Of a DNA stretch of 64,000 nucleotides, positions 37,335 to 45,495 are shown piece after piece. Made by a program: the position numbers and the translations under genes. The notes below the pieces were generated by a model. It worked only from the letters and a program-made list of their open reading frames with translations. It was not told the DNA's origin and did not search any database. Numbering within the stretch: position 1 is the stretch's first letter; every line of letters begins with the position of its first letter. Origin of the DNA: Duganella sp. BJB480 (GTDB taxonomy: Bacteria; Pseudomonadota; Gammaproteobacteria; Burkholderiales; Burkholderiaceae_D); the NCBI GenBank assembly GCA_003416985.1, contig QVIN01000012.1, positions 162,644 to 226,643 of the forward strand, read 5' to 3'.

Positions 37335-37607
37335 ATGGATGAGCAACTCGTAAAGCATGCAACAATAGCCTTTGTCAACTCGACGAGTGGACTTTGGCCC
37401 TATCCTCGCGCGGATCTTCTCGATGACGGAACGTTTATTCTGTTCTCGGTGGATATGCCGCAGTCCCATGTCAGGCGCATAGACGACGCTATTCGATTGG
37501 CCGTGACCGAATCCCTGAATGAAATCATTCCCCCACATCCGGCGCAATTTTTTGGGACATGGATTGTTGCTTTTATTAATGACGGTACTGTTTATGATGC
37601 CATCTAA
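37335..37607 (+). CDS. Hypothetical protein, possible orphan immunity protein
   Basis: 90 residues, acidic and compact, with alternating beta/alpha predicted character (ATIAFVNSTSGLWPYP, GTFILFSVDMP, FGTWIVAFINDGTV). Low GC relative to the surroundings. No family recognised. Its size and position near a DUF2185 immunity gene make an immunity role possible but unproven. Confidence 0.45.
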   Translation: MDEQLVKHATIAFVNSTSGLWPYPRADLLDDGTFILFSVDMPQSHVRRIDDAIRLAVTESLNEIIPPHPAQFFGTWIVAFINDGTVYDAI

Positions 37608-37648
37608 ATCAAACGCGATAGGAATAAAGCATCCTTAGAGTTAGAGAG

Positions 37649-38017
37649 GTGGAGCCGCAAACTACTCGCATGGTTTTAGATTTTAGAACAAAAGGTAGCA
37701 ATGACATTGGTAAACGCATCACCATGACGGCCACTCGATCAGTCTGCAATACAGTTCTTCACACTGAAATAAATCTGGGTGGGGTCAACCGTATCGTCAT
37801 TTACGACGGCGTTATAGGTTACTTTTGCCAATGTGGAAATGCAGAGGTGATTAACCATGAAAATTACTATTATCGAAATTTCAAGGCCTTGGTAAATAGA
37901 AAAGGGAAAAACGGCACACCGCTAATTACTTGCCTAAAGTGTCATTGTCCGGCCCATGAGCCAAAAGTCTCTCACCGTCTGGAGGATCTGCTTTATGTTC
38001 AGCGCAAGCTAATATAA
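37649..38017 (+). CDS. Hypothetical Cys-containing protein
   Basis: 122 residues from the GTG, or 115 from the ATG at 37670; neither start has a clear ribosome-binding site. Cys-x-Cys (YFCQCG) and Cys-x2-Cys-x-Cys (CLKCHC) could bind a metal. Low GC. No family recognised. It is followed at 38243 by a DUF2185 gene on the same strand. Confidence 0.45.
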   Translation: MEPQTTRMVLDFRTKGSNDIGKRITMTATRSVCNTVLHTEINLGGVNRIVIYDGVIGYFCQCGNAEVINHENYYYRNFKALVNRKGKNGTPLITCLKCHCPAHEPKVSHRLEDLLYVQRKLI

Positions 38018-38242
38018 GGGAAATTATAACGAAACGGACGCGTCTTTTTCGATTCCGGGGTTCGTAAAGAGGCCGGCAGTAGATAATTGCAGCTTATATA
38101 AGTAAAAGCCCGGAGCGGCGCTACCGTCCAAACAACTAAAGGCTATGAATGCCGGGTGAGATGGCATTCTTACTTATACGGCAGAGTGTGACCAATCGCT
38201 GCCATCCACGACTTTGTGACAGCATTTTAATTTGGACTCCAT

Positions 38243-38581
38243 TTGAATGCCAAGAAATTTAGGCTTTTGCCAGAACAGATCGCCCCTATCGCGCTTGGGA
38301 TCGGTGATTGTCTTGCTACTGACCGTATTGTGGTTGACGGTTGTAAAGTGGGGTATATGTTTAGAGCTGCGCCGCTAAATGAACAAGATAGTGGATGGCA
38401 ATTTTTCGCCGGTGATGAAGATGAAAAATATATAACCGAAATTGAAAATTTCGACATTTACGATGTAAACACGATAGTAAATTACGACCCGTCTATACTC
38501 CCTTTTTTATACCTGCCTGTTGGTTCAGCCCTCGAGCGTGACGAGATGGGAGACTTGTTCCTGCTGCGAGATGGTGTCTAG
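38243..38581 (+). CDS. DUF2185 / Imm33-type immunity protein
   Basis: 112 residues. KVGYMFRAAPLNEQDSGWQF, FAGDEDEKYI, YDVNTIVNYDPSI and the end LPVGSALERDEMGDLFL match the DUF2185/Imm33 family closely over full length. Members act as immunity or antidote proteins beside polymorphic toxins. Here there is no toxin gene adjacent, so it looks like an orphan. The TTG at 38243 is chosen because the protein then begins as the family does. Confidence 0.75.
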   Translation: MNAKKFRLLPEQIAPIALGIGDCLATDRIVVDGCKVGYMFRAAPLNEQDSGWQFFAGDEDEKYITEIENFDIYDVNTIVNYDPSILPFLYLPVGSALERDEMGDLFLLRDGV

Positions 38582-38690
38582 CCTGCAATCGACCAAGTAT
38601 TGCTACCGCTTTTTATTGCACGCAAAAAAACCCCATGACCTACCGAGAAAAATTGATGCGCAACGGCTACCGAAAGAGTGACCTATCACC

Positions 38691-38906
38691 ATGATCAATC
38701 GATGCTTTCTTATTTGTGCGCTGCTCCCCAGCTTTCATGTCGCCGCCGCTGACCAAGCCGTCGGGAAACCGGCGCCACTGATTGAGGCAACGTTGCTCGA
38801 CAGCTCCCAGCACATAAAAATCGGTCCTGGCACCGGCAAGGTGATAATCGTTAATTTCTGGGCAAGTTGGGGATTTAACACGTCGATGAGATGGAAAATC
38901 TGTTGA
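38691..38906 (+). pseudogene. Truncated TlpA/thioredoxin-like gene
   Basis: Signal peptide (ALLPSFHVAAA) followed by GKPAPLIEATLLDSS and KVIIVNFWASW, the start of a TlpA/ResA-type periplasmic thioredoxin. Right at the position of the catalytic Cys-x2-Cys the frame reads GFNTSMRWKIC and stops. A neighbouring frame reads VDEMENLLSVL, resembling the continuation after the active site, so an indel destroyed the motif, and the rest of the domain is missing before the next gene at 38928. Confidence 0.65.
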
Positions 38907-38927
38907 GTGTATTGTCCCGGGGCATAT

Positions 38928-39950
38928 ATGAACATTCCTCCCGTCACTGCCGATATTTTGCCACTATGCATCAGTGAGTTGGTTGACGCCATGCAGTGCA
39001 TGCCTGTAGGCGTTACTATTATCGATAGTGCATTGACTCTCAGATTCTGGAACGATGCGTTCTGTCGCCTGTTGGATCTCTCTGACGAAGTCATGCGTCC
39101 TGGAGTGACTCTACAGGAGTTGTTCTACTTCAATGCACGGCGCGGCGAATTCGGCCCCGGCAATCCCGACGACCAAGTCGAAGAGCGTATTCGCCTTAGC
39201 AGATTGTTCCGACCGCATCATTTTACCCGTACCCGTCCAAATGGCACCGTTCTCGATATTACCGGACGCGTGATCCAGAGTGCCGACGGGGGGGCGTTTG
39301 GTTTTGTCACCATCTACCAGAATGTCACGTTAGAACACCAACACGAGCAACATTTGCTTGCCGCCAACAAGGAGCTCCAGGTCGCCTACGACGATTTGAA
39401 GTTGGCGCAAATTGGCTATGCTGCCATGGAAGAAGATCGGCGCCGCTACTATCAGATGGCGGTGCGTGATCCTCTAACTGGTTTGTTCACACGCTACTAC
39501 ATGGAAGACGCGGCAGCCCGTTTGATCGAATTGCACGAACGTAACCAGTCGACCCTGCTGGCCCTGTTGGCGTTCGATATTGACCACTTCAAGGGGATTA
39601 ACGACACCTACGGGCATCTCAGCGGCGATATAGTGCTGTGCCAGGTTGGAGCTTTGCTGAGTCAACTATCACGTCGGACCGACGTTGGGGTGAGATTTGG
39701 TGGCGACGAGTTCGCGGTTTTCCAACCGGGCGTCAACGACAAGGAATGCATGGCTTTCGCCGAACGCTTTCGCGCTGCAATTAACGCAATCCAATTCGAC
39801 GGTAATTTATCGGAACTCAAGCTGACGATCAGCGTCGGGGTGGCTGAACACCGGATCGGAGAGTCCCTGACTGATCTGCTATCGCGTGCCGACACGGCGC
39901 TGTATGAAGCCAAGCGTGGAGGCCGAAATTGCGCTCGTAAGGCGCCTTAG
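38928..39950 (+). CDS. PAS-GGDEF diguanylate cyclase
   Basis: 340 residues. An N-terminal PAS-type domain (about 15-140, VGVTIIDSALTLRFWNDAF), a short coiled coil, and a GGDEF domain with intact VRFGGDEF active site and an RRTD inhibition site five residues before it, so product feedback by cyclic-di-GMP is expected. No membrane segment. It lies directly after the broken thioredoxin-like gene and before an IS110 scar. Confidence 0.88.
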   Translation: MNIPPVTADILPLCISELVDAMQCMPVGVTIIDSALTLRFWNDAFCRLLDLSDEVMRPGVTLQELFYFNARRGEFGPGNPDDQVEERIRLSRLFRPHHFTRTRPNGTVLDITGRVIQSADGGAFGFVTIYQNVTLEHQHEQHLLAANKELQVAYDDLKLAQIGYAAMEEDRRRYYQMAVRDPLTGLFTRYYMEDAAARLIELHERNQSTLLALLAFDIDHFKGINDTYGHLSGDIVLCQVGALLSQLSRRTDVGVRFGGDEFAVFQPGVNDKECMAFAERFRAAINAIQFDGNLSELKLTISVGVAEHRIGESLTDLLSRADTALYEAKRGGRNCARKAP

Positions 39951-40063
39951 CTTTGTAATTGTTCGTTTACTTGCCGAATTGATAATCATCTAGCCGTCCT
40001 CCCTTCGGCAGAGCCGAGGAATAAAGTCACGGTACGAATCCGAACTTTATCGACGAGGACGTC

Positions 40064-40219
40064 ATGTTATTTTGTGGCATTGATCTTCATTCCAACAACT
40101 GCCTTGTTCTCGTCTCGGATGATGCCGACAAGGTCGTATATTCCAAACGACTGGTCAACGATCTGAGGACGATTTGCTCAGCGCTTGAACCATATCTGTT
40201 CGTTTGCGCGCCGAATTGA
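40064..40219 (+). pseudogene. 5' remnant of IS110-family transposase
   Basis: Reads MLFCGIDLHSNNCLVLVSDD and on to RLVNDLRTICSALEPY, the start of the DEDD-type IS110 transposase with its conserved first Asp (GIDLH). After Pro-Tyr the frame runs into foreign sequence and stops at 40219. Sequence from about 39980 upstream probably belongs to the same element's left end. The break point adjoins an IS21 istA fragment on the other strand. Confidence 0.8.
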
Positions 40220-40457
40220 CCCACTCCGTTTGACCCTCCCTCCATTGCCTGGCGAAGGCCGCCACGCGGTCGTAAGACCCTTTGAACCCCAACTCCGATA
40301 GATCCTCGTGAAGCTGTTTTAGGCTGCGCCGCTGCCTGTGTGATTTGGCCGCCTCGGTCTTGAGCCAGCCTGAGAGCTGGAAGGCGTATGGGTCGATTGC
40401 GCTGGCCGACTGGCGCTCCGCATAGAAAGATCGATGCGGGACCTCACGGTCGCTCAA
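40155..40457 (-). pseudogene. IS21-family istA fragment
   Basis: Minus-strand frame with IDPYAFQLSGWLKTEAAKSH, RSLKQLHEDLSELGFKGSYD and RVAAFARQWREGQ, an N-terminal portion of IS21 IstA upstream of the DDE core. Similarity ends about 40205 where the IS110 sequence begins. The first ~60 IstA residues and the whole catalytic core are missing. Same orientation as the istB remnant at 27996-28124. Confidence 0.75.
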
Positions 40458-40837
40458 TGCAAATCCAGGGCACGGAACGCCGCCTGCTTAATCTCACCAG
40501 CAGGATGACGAGCAATCAAGTATTGCAATGCTGTCGTCCGGGGGGCACCATCATCGATAGCTGCCAGTACTTTGACAATTTGTAGCCCTTCATTGATATC
40601 CGAAGGATGCCGCAAGGCGCAAGCGACCAGTGCGTCAACCGCGCGCCTATCTTTCCGTCGCCCTAAGACAAAAATTGCAGTCGAACGGACGTCAGCCCGA
40701 TTGTCATGTAGCACCTTGACCAGCAGATTCCGACTTTCATCATCACTTAAATATCGGACCTTTTCACGGCAAGCGGGACAAATAACGCACCCTGCCTGCA
40801 AAATGGCAAAGCAATGTACGCAAAAGATATCTTCCAT
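40454..40837 (-). CDS. Zinc-ribbon / HEAT-repeat small protein
   Basis: 127 residues. N-terminal CVHC ... CPAC pairs (residues 6-25) suggest a zinc ribbon; the rest is helical with HEAT-like repeats (ADVRSTAIFVLGRRKDRRAV, HPAGEIKQAAFRAL). Probably a protein-binding adaptor. GAGG lies about 10 bp before the ATG at 40837. Its stop lies at the edge of the istA fragment, so the C-terminus could have been altered by that recombination. Confidence 0.6.
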   Translation of the reverse strand: MEDIFCVHCFAILQAGCVICPACREKVRYLSDDESRNLLVKVLHDNRADVRSTAIFVLGRRKDRRAVDALVACALRHPSDINEGLQIVKVLAAIDDGAPRTTALQYLIARHPAGEIKQAAFRALDLH

Positions 40838-41052
40838 AATATCAGTCCTCGCTTTCCGCAACACGAAGATGTTTAGTCTACACCTGCCATCTATCGCAAA
40901 CTTAAGAATTATGTATTTTCGACATTAAAGGTAAGCGCATCGCGGCGGAGCCCGGGCATCAAGTTCCGCTACTACTGTTGCCCGCGCGGTACACACGAGG
41001 CGGATCGCGTGAACCGGGCGAGTCCGAACGGGTGGTGCCGCGACTCTCGACC

Positions 41053-41613
41053 TCAGCTCCCATACATTTGTTCTATCGCTTCGAGCAACTCCTCGTTGGC
41101 GAATGGCTTGCGTATGATTCCATGCGCGCCCAATGTCAGCGCTTCCTGCAGGCGCTTGTCGGTATCAGCCGACACCACGAGCGTTTTAAGCGGTGCCGCG
41201 AGTTTCGCCTTTTGCAAGAAACGCAGGACATCCAATCCGTCGATGCCCGGCATGCGCAAATCCAAGGTCAAAATTCCCGGTTTAAATGTTGGGAGCATCG
41301 CACCGGCCTCAAAGCCATTGGCCGCGATGGCCGTTTCGAAGTCTGCCCGACGCAGCACGCGTTCGATCGCATGGGCCATCGCCGGGTCGTCATCCGCGAT
41401 CAAGATGCGACGAGGGAAAACGCTGGCGGCGGCATGATCGGGAATTCCATTTTCTTGCATAAACCGATGCAGTTCGGCGCGCAAAACGCGGCGGTCCCCT
41501 CGGCCAGGTAATTTGTACGCGGACAAGAGGCCACGGTCTATCCAGCGCAGTACTGTACGGAAATTAACGCCGCAAATACGCGCAGCCTCCCCGGTAGTGA
41601 GCACATCTTGCAT
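41053..41613 (-). CDS. HTH (excisionase/MerR-like) - receiver fusion regulator
   Basis: 186 residues. Residues 1-52 (LTTGEAARICGVNFRTVLRW ... GDRRVLRAELHRFM) form a helix-turn-helix of the excisionase/HTH_17 type; residues 68-186 form a receiver with DDDPAM, phosphoacceptor Asp in LTLDLRMPG and Lys in IIRKPF. The order, DNA-binding first and receiver last, is the reverse of usual response regulators. AAGGAT precedes the ATG. A possible output for the orphan kinases of this region. Confidence 0.8.
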   Translation of the reverse strand: MQDVLTTGEAARICGVNFRTVLRWIDRGLLSAYKLPGRGDRRVLRAELHRFMQENGIPDHAAASVFPRRILIADDDPAMAHAIERVLRRADFETAIAANGFEAGAMLPTFKPGILTLDLRMPGIDGLDVLRFLQKAKLAAPLKTLVVSADTDKRLQEALTLGAHGIIRKPFANEELLEAIEQMYGS

Positions 41614-41742
41614 TTTCGTATCCTTACCGCATGGTCGATAGTTAAGTTCGCTTTGACAGGATAGTCATGTTAGTCTAAATTGGCAATGAGTGGTTGCTGC
41701 ATAGAAATGTCGATGTCGAGGCTTAGTCATGGAGGAGGTGTC

Positions 41743-42033
41743 ATGGATGCGCTTGCTCTAAAAACGAGGTTGGCGTCACACGAGCAAATGAGATTTGCTG
41801 CCGCGTGCCAACGACACGGTTTCCAAGCCGGACACTTTCGGATAGCCAGCGGTCTATTTTATGTGCCGGACATGGTGCTGCCCACCATGCGAAGGGATTT
41901 ACGCATCACCCATATTCACCGTGGATGCACGCGCCGCTACCATGGATGGCATGTATTCGACTGGCTCACCCAGTTCGAAGATGATCTGCGCAACGGCATA
42001 TTACACGGGAGGTACGACTATGAATGGAGTTGA
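41743..42033 (+). CDS. Hypothetical protein (small)
   Basis: 96 residues; strong ribosome-binding site GGAGGAGGT at 41731-41739 fixes the ATG at 41743. Basic, His/Arg-rich (RRDLRITHIHRGCTRRYHGW). No family recognised. It overlaps the next gene by 14 bp, so the two are probably co-translated. Confidence 0.55.
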   Translation: MDALALKTRLASHEQMRFAAACQRHGFQAGHFRIASGLFYVPDMVLPTMRRDLRITHIHRGCTRRYHGWHVFDWLTQFEDDLRNGILHGRYDYEWS

Positions 42034-42415
42034 ATCCTATCGAGACCAGTTCGGAGGATCTCCGGTGAATGAGTCCGTCAAGCCCGCGTTGCTCACAATG
42101 GACGAGACGTTGTTTTGCCGGCTGCTAGATGGTCCGGGTAAGGTATTGGTCGATATCGTCATGCTTGAGCAGTACTTTCTTCCTTTCGTCAGCTTTTGCG
42201 CAGATGCCGAGACGCCGCCTGTGCGGTATGGCGCGATAGTTCGCGGCAAAAGTGACCTACTTGCCGCCGAGACCGCGGCGGAATTGGTTGGGGTCTTGCG
42301 CGACATTGCTGGAGATTCAACAAGCCTCGAAATCTTTCCCTTAGCGTGTGCGAACCGGGTAATTGACGACACTCCAGACTGTCCGTGGCGGGCCGTGCCG
42401 TACTGGTTCAGGTGA
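42020..42415 (+). CDS. Hypothetical protein
   Basis: 131 residues; GGGAGGT six bases before the ATG at 42020 decides the start although the frame is open further upstream. Contains VKPALLTMDETLFCRLLDG and VLVDIVMLEQYFLPF; no membrane segment and no known family. It lies between two other small genes on the same strand. Confidence 0.5.
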   Translation: MNGVESYRDQFGGSPVNESVKPALLTMDETLFCRLLDGPGKVLVDIVMLEQYFLPFVSFCADAETPPVRYGAIVRGKSDLLAAETAAELVGVLRDIAGDSTSLEIFPLACANRVIDDTPDCPWRAVPYWFR

Positions 42416-42471
42416 CTGCGAAGGACATCTGGTCACACTATCTCACAATGCATGTCAGTCAAGGAGTTGTC

Positions 42472-42726
42472 ATGAGATCCCAGCTCAATCTGTTGAACGA
42501 CCCGAACTACGATCCCAACCGCCTGCTCAATGCGGTGTTGGCAAAACTAAATTTAAAAAATGACGCTGCGTTGGCCCGTATGCTTGGTGTAGCACCTCCT
42601 GTCCTGAGCAAGGTCCGACATCGGCGGCTTCCCGTAGCAGCCAGTTTAATTCTCCAAATTCACGATGCCACCAGGTTCAGCATTAACGAAATCCGGGGTT
42701 TGATGGGCGAAGCGCGAGTCTTCTGA
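42472..42726 (+). CDS. Small helix-turn-helix DNA-binding protein
   Basis: 84 residues with AAGGAG upstream of the ATG at 42472. Residues ~18-75 (RLLNAVLAKLNLKNDAALAR ... GVAPPVLSKVRHRRLPV ... TRFSINEIRGLMG) follow the helix-turn-helix pattern of XRE/phage-repressor-like proteins. Probably a local transcription regulator; target unknown. Confidence 0.6.
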   Translation: MRSQLNLLNDPNYDPNRLLNAVLAKLNLKNDAALARMLGVAPPVLSKVRHRRLPVAASLILQIHDATRFSINEIRGLMGEARVF

Positions 42727-42930
42727 CAGCGAGGGCGATCCGTGATCAATGTCCGGCCGTGACAATGCGCGTATTTTCAGTGAACGAGCACTGATAAACT
42801 CGGAAGAGGGCGAAAGGCGGGTTCAGGTCCGCGATCGGCGATCTTCGCCACCAGCGGTTACAGGGCTTTCTCCTCCTCGGACAACCTGCAGTTAAGGTTG
42901 ACCTAACGTCTGTAAAGGAAGGTTGGCTGG

Positions 42931-45468
42931 ATGAAGGACGAGCGCTTAGAGCACACGACAATTGTTCTGGTCATCGACGACGATCCCTTTATTCGGCTAC
43001 TCGCACGCGACAGCATGGAAAAGATCGGCCTGCAAGTAGTTGATGCGGCCGATGCCAGTTCCGGGCTGGCCGCGATCAGCGCGCACGCTCCCGATATCAT
43101 CTTGCTCGATGTCGTGATGCCTGGCATTAACGGTTTTGAAGCCTGCAGTCAAGCGAGGCAACTCCCCAACATGGAATTTTGCCCCATCGTCATGCTGACC
43201 GCCCATGAGGATACAGACTCGGTCACTCAGGCGTATGAGGCCGGAGCCACCGATTTCGTCGGCAAGCCCGTCAATTGGCAACTACTGCAACATCGGGTGC
43301 GGTTTCTCTTAAGGGCTGCAGCATCGTTTCGTTCCGTTGCAAAGAGCGATTTGCAAATGGCAAATGCGCAACGGATATCATCAGTTGGTAGTTGGGAGTG
43401 GCGCATAGAACCCGACATCGTGACCTGGTCGAATGAGATGTACCGTATCTGCAATATCAGTCCCGCTGCATTCGGCAAAAACTATCAGAGTTTCCTCGCG
43501 CTGGTGCACCCGGCAGACCGGGTACAGGTCGAGGCCGCCGTACGTGCAACGCTTGAGCAAGGGCAGGCCTACGACCTGGAGCACCGCTTGTTGCTGTCTG
43601 GTGACGTGGTGCGTACCGTGCATGGCAAGGCCGACGTCGTGTTTGATCCCGATGGCAAGGCCCAATCGATGAGCGGTACGCTGCAGGACATCACCCAGCG
43701 CAAGCTGGCCGATGAGCGCATTCATTACCTCGCCAATTATGACGAGCTGACTGCTCAGCCCAACCGAAATCTGCTGGTTGATCGCCTGAACCAGGCGATC
43801 AACCAGGCCCGGCGCAACGCCCAACGCGTCACCGTTCTATACCTCAATCTGGATGGATTCAAGTTCGTCAATGACAGCTACGGCCACGCCGTTGGTAACA
43901 GCCTGCTCCAGGCAGTCGCAGCGCGCATCAAGGCAACAATCCGCGAGTCCGATACCGTTGCGCGCTTCGGCGGCGACGAGTTCGTGCTGATTTTCCCCGG
44001 ACTAGTCAATAATCGCGACGTGCTACGCTCGGTGCAAAGAGCCTTGGATCTGTTCGTCGAGCCATTCATCGTTGGCGGGCGTGAACTGCGCATTACGGCA
44101 AGTATCGGTGTCTGCCTGTATCCAGACGACGGCGCAGATGTGGAGGCATTGTTGAAGAACGCCGACGTGGCCATGTATGAGGCGAAAGAAAGCGGGCGCA
44201 ATTGCTTTAGATTCTACGCACAAGAAATGGGGCGCCGTATCGAGCAATATGTCGAGATGGAAAATGCACTGCGGGTGGCACTCGACCAACAGCAATTCGA
44301 GGTCTACTATCAGCCCAAGGTCAATCTTTTCAGCGGGAAGTTCGGCGGCGTCGAGGCGCTCATCCGCTGGATCCACCCTCAGAATGGCATGATCCAGCCG
44401 GGCATCTTTATTCCTCTGGCCGAAAAGACTGGCTTGATCGTCCCAATCGGTGAATGGGTATTGCGCACGGCTTGTATCCAGGCAAAGCAGTGGCACGATA
44501 TGGGGTTTCACGACATGACAGTCGCCGTCAACCTCTCGGCGTACCAATTCGGCCAGCAAAACGTCGCCCACCTGGTGGAGCGTATCTTGACCGATACTGG
44601 GTTGGTTGCACGGCATTTGGAGCTTGAATTGACCGAGAGTATGCTGATGGGCGATAGCGACAGCATGCTCACGGTACTACGCGACATCAAGGAACTTGGC
44701 GTCACACTTACGCTGGACGACTTTGGTACCGGATATTCAAGCTTGGCTTATTTGAAGCGTTTTCCAATTGATGTCATCAAGATAGACCGTAGCTTTGTCA
44801 GTAACATTACGACCGATCCCAACGATGCGTCGCTGACACGAACGATTGTGTTGATGGCCAAGTCCCTGAAGATGAAAACCGTCGCCGAGGGGGTGGAAAC
44901 CGAAGGTCAGCTGGGTTGCCTTAGCGCGATGGGATGCGATGACGTGCAGGGTTTTTACTTCAGCAGGGCAGTACCTGCGGCGGCGCTCACAGAAATGCTG
45001 CGCAAACAACAGGCCCTTCCTATGCTGTCGCGCGGCGTCAGACCCGAACGCACCATTTTGCTGCTGGACGATGAACCTCATATCCTGAGTGCTCTCAGGC
45101 GTGTTTTCCGCAACGAAAATTACCAGATATTGCAAACCACGTCCCCGTTTGAGGCCTTTGAACTGCTGGCCACGCACCGCGTCCAAGTGGTCATCAGCGA
45201 TCAGCGCATGCCCAGCATGTCCGGCACAGCCTTCCTTTCCAAGGTAAAAGAGCTACATCCAGACACGCTTAGAATTATTCTCTCCGGCTATACCGAGCTC
45301 GAGTCGGTTATCGACGCGATCAATCGAGGTGCCGTATACCGCTTCTTCACCAAGCCGTGGGACGATCAGCAACTGAGGGAACAGATTCGGGAAGTGTTCG
45401 ATCACCATTGGCGGCTTCATGGCAACCCGGACCAGCAAGTATTGCAAGGGGTAGTACAGCAGGCCTAG
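42931..45468 (+). CDS. REC-PAS-GGDEF-EAL-REC cyclic-di-GMP protein
   Basis: 845 residues, cytoplasmic: receiver (about 10-125, Asp in IILLDVVMPG), PAS (150-250), GGDEF with intact VARFGGDEF (near 350), EAL domain with EALIRW, ELTESML, LDDFGTGYSS and EGVETEG, so phosphodiesterase residues are present, and a C-terminal second receiver (DDEPHILSALRRVF, acceptor in VVISDQRMP). Both synthesis and hydrolysis of cyclic-di-GMP look possible. AAGGAAGG precedes the ATG. Followed within 27 bp by a hybrid kinase that may phosphorylate it. Confidence 0.92.
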   Translation: MKDERLEHTTIVLVIDDDPFIRLLARDSMEKIGLQVVDAADASSGLAAISAHAPDIILLDVVMPGINGFEACSQARQLPNMEFCPIVMLTAHEDTDSVTQAYEAGATDFVGKPVNWQLLQHRVRFLLRAAASFRSVAKSDLQMANAQRISSVGSWEWRIEPDIVTWSNEMYRICNISPAAFGKNYQSFLALVHPADRVQVEAAVRATLEQGQAYDLEHRLLLSGDVVRTVHGKADVVFDPDGKAQSMSGTLQDITQRKLADERIHYLANYDELTAQPNRNLLVDRLNQAINQARRNAQRVTVLYLNLDGFKFVNDSYGHAVGNSLLQAVAARIKATIRESDTVARFGGDEFVLIFPGLVNNRDVLRSVQRALDLFVEPFIVGGRELRITASIGVCLYPDDGADVEALLKNADVAMYEAKESGRNCFRFYAQEMGRRIEQYVEMENALRVALDQQQFEVYYQPKVNLFSGKFGGVEALIRWIHPQNGMIQPGIFIPLAEKTGLIVPIGEWVLRTACIQAKQWHDMGFHDMTVAVNLSAYQFGQQNVAHLVERILTDTGLVARHLELELTESMLMGDSDSMLTVLRDIKELGVTLTLDDFGTGYSSLAYLKRFPIDVIKIDRSFVSNITTDPNDASLTRTIVLMAKSLKMKTVAEGVETEGQLGCLSAMGCDDVQGFYFSRAVPAAALTEMLRKQQALPMLSRGVRPERTILLLDDEPHILSALRRVFRNENYQILQTTSPFEAFELLATHRVQVVISDQRMPSMSGTAFLSKVKELHPDTLRIILSGYTELESVIDAINRGAVYRFFTKPWDDQQLREQIREVFDHHWRLHGNPDQQVLQGVVQQA

Positions 45469-45495
45469 TGGTTCAATCAAATAGGAAAGACCGTT

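Noticed and set aside
42727-42930. Possible transposon end upstream of the large cyclic-di-GMP gene
   Set aside because: The minus strand reads a vaguely IS-like peptide, but no transposase motif or terminal repeat could be shown.
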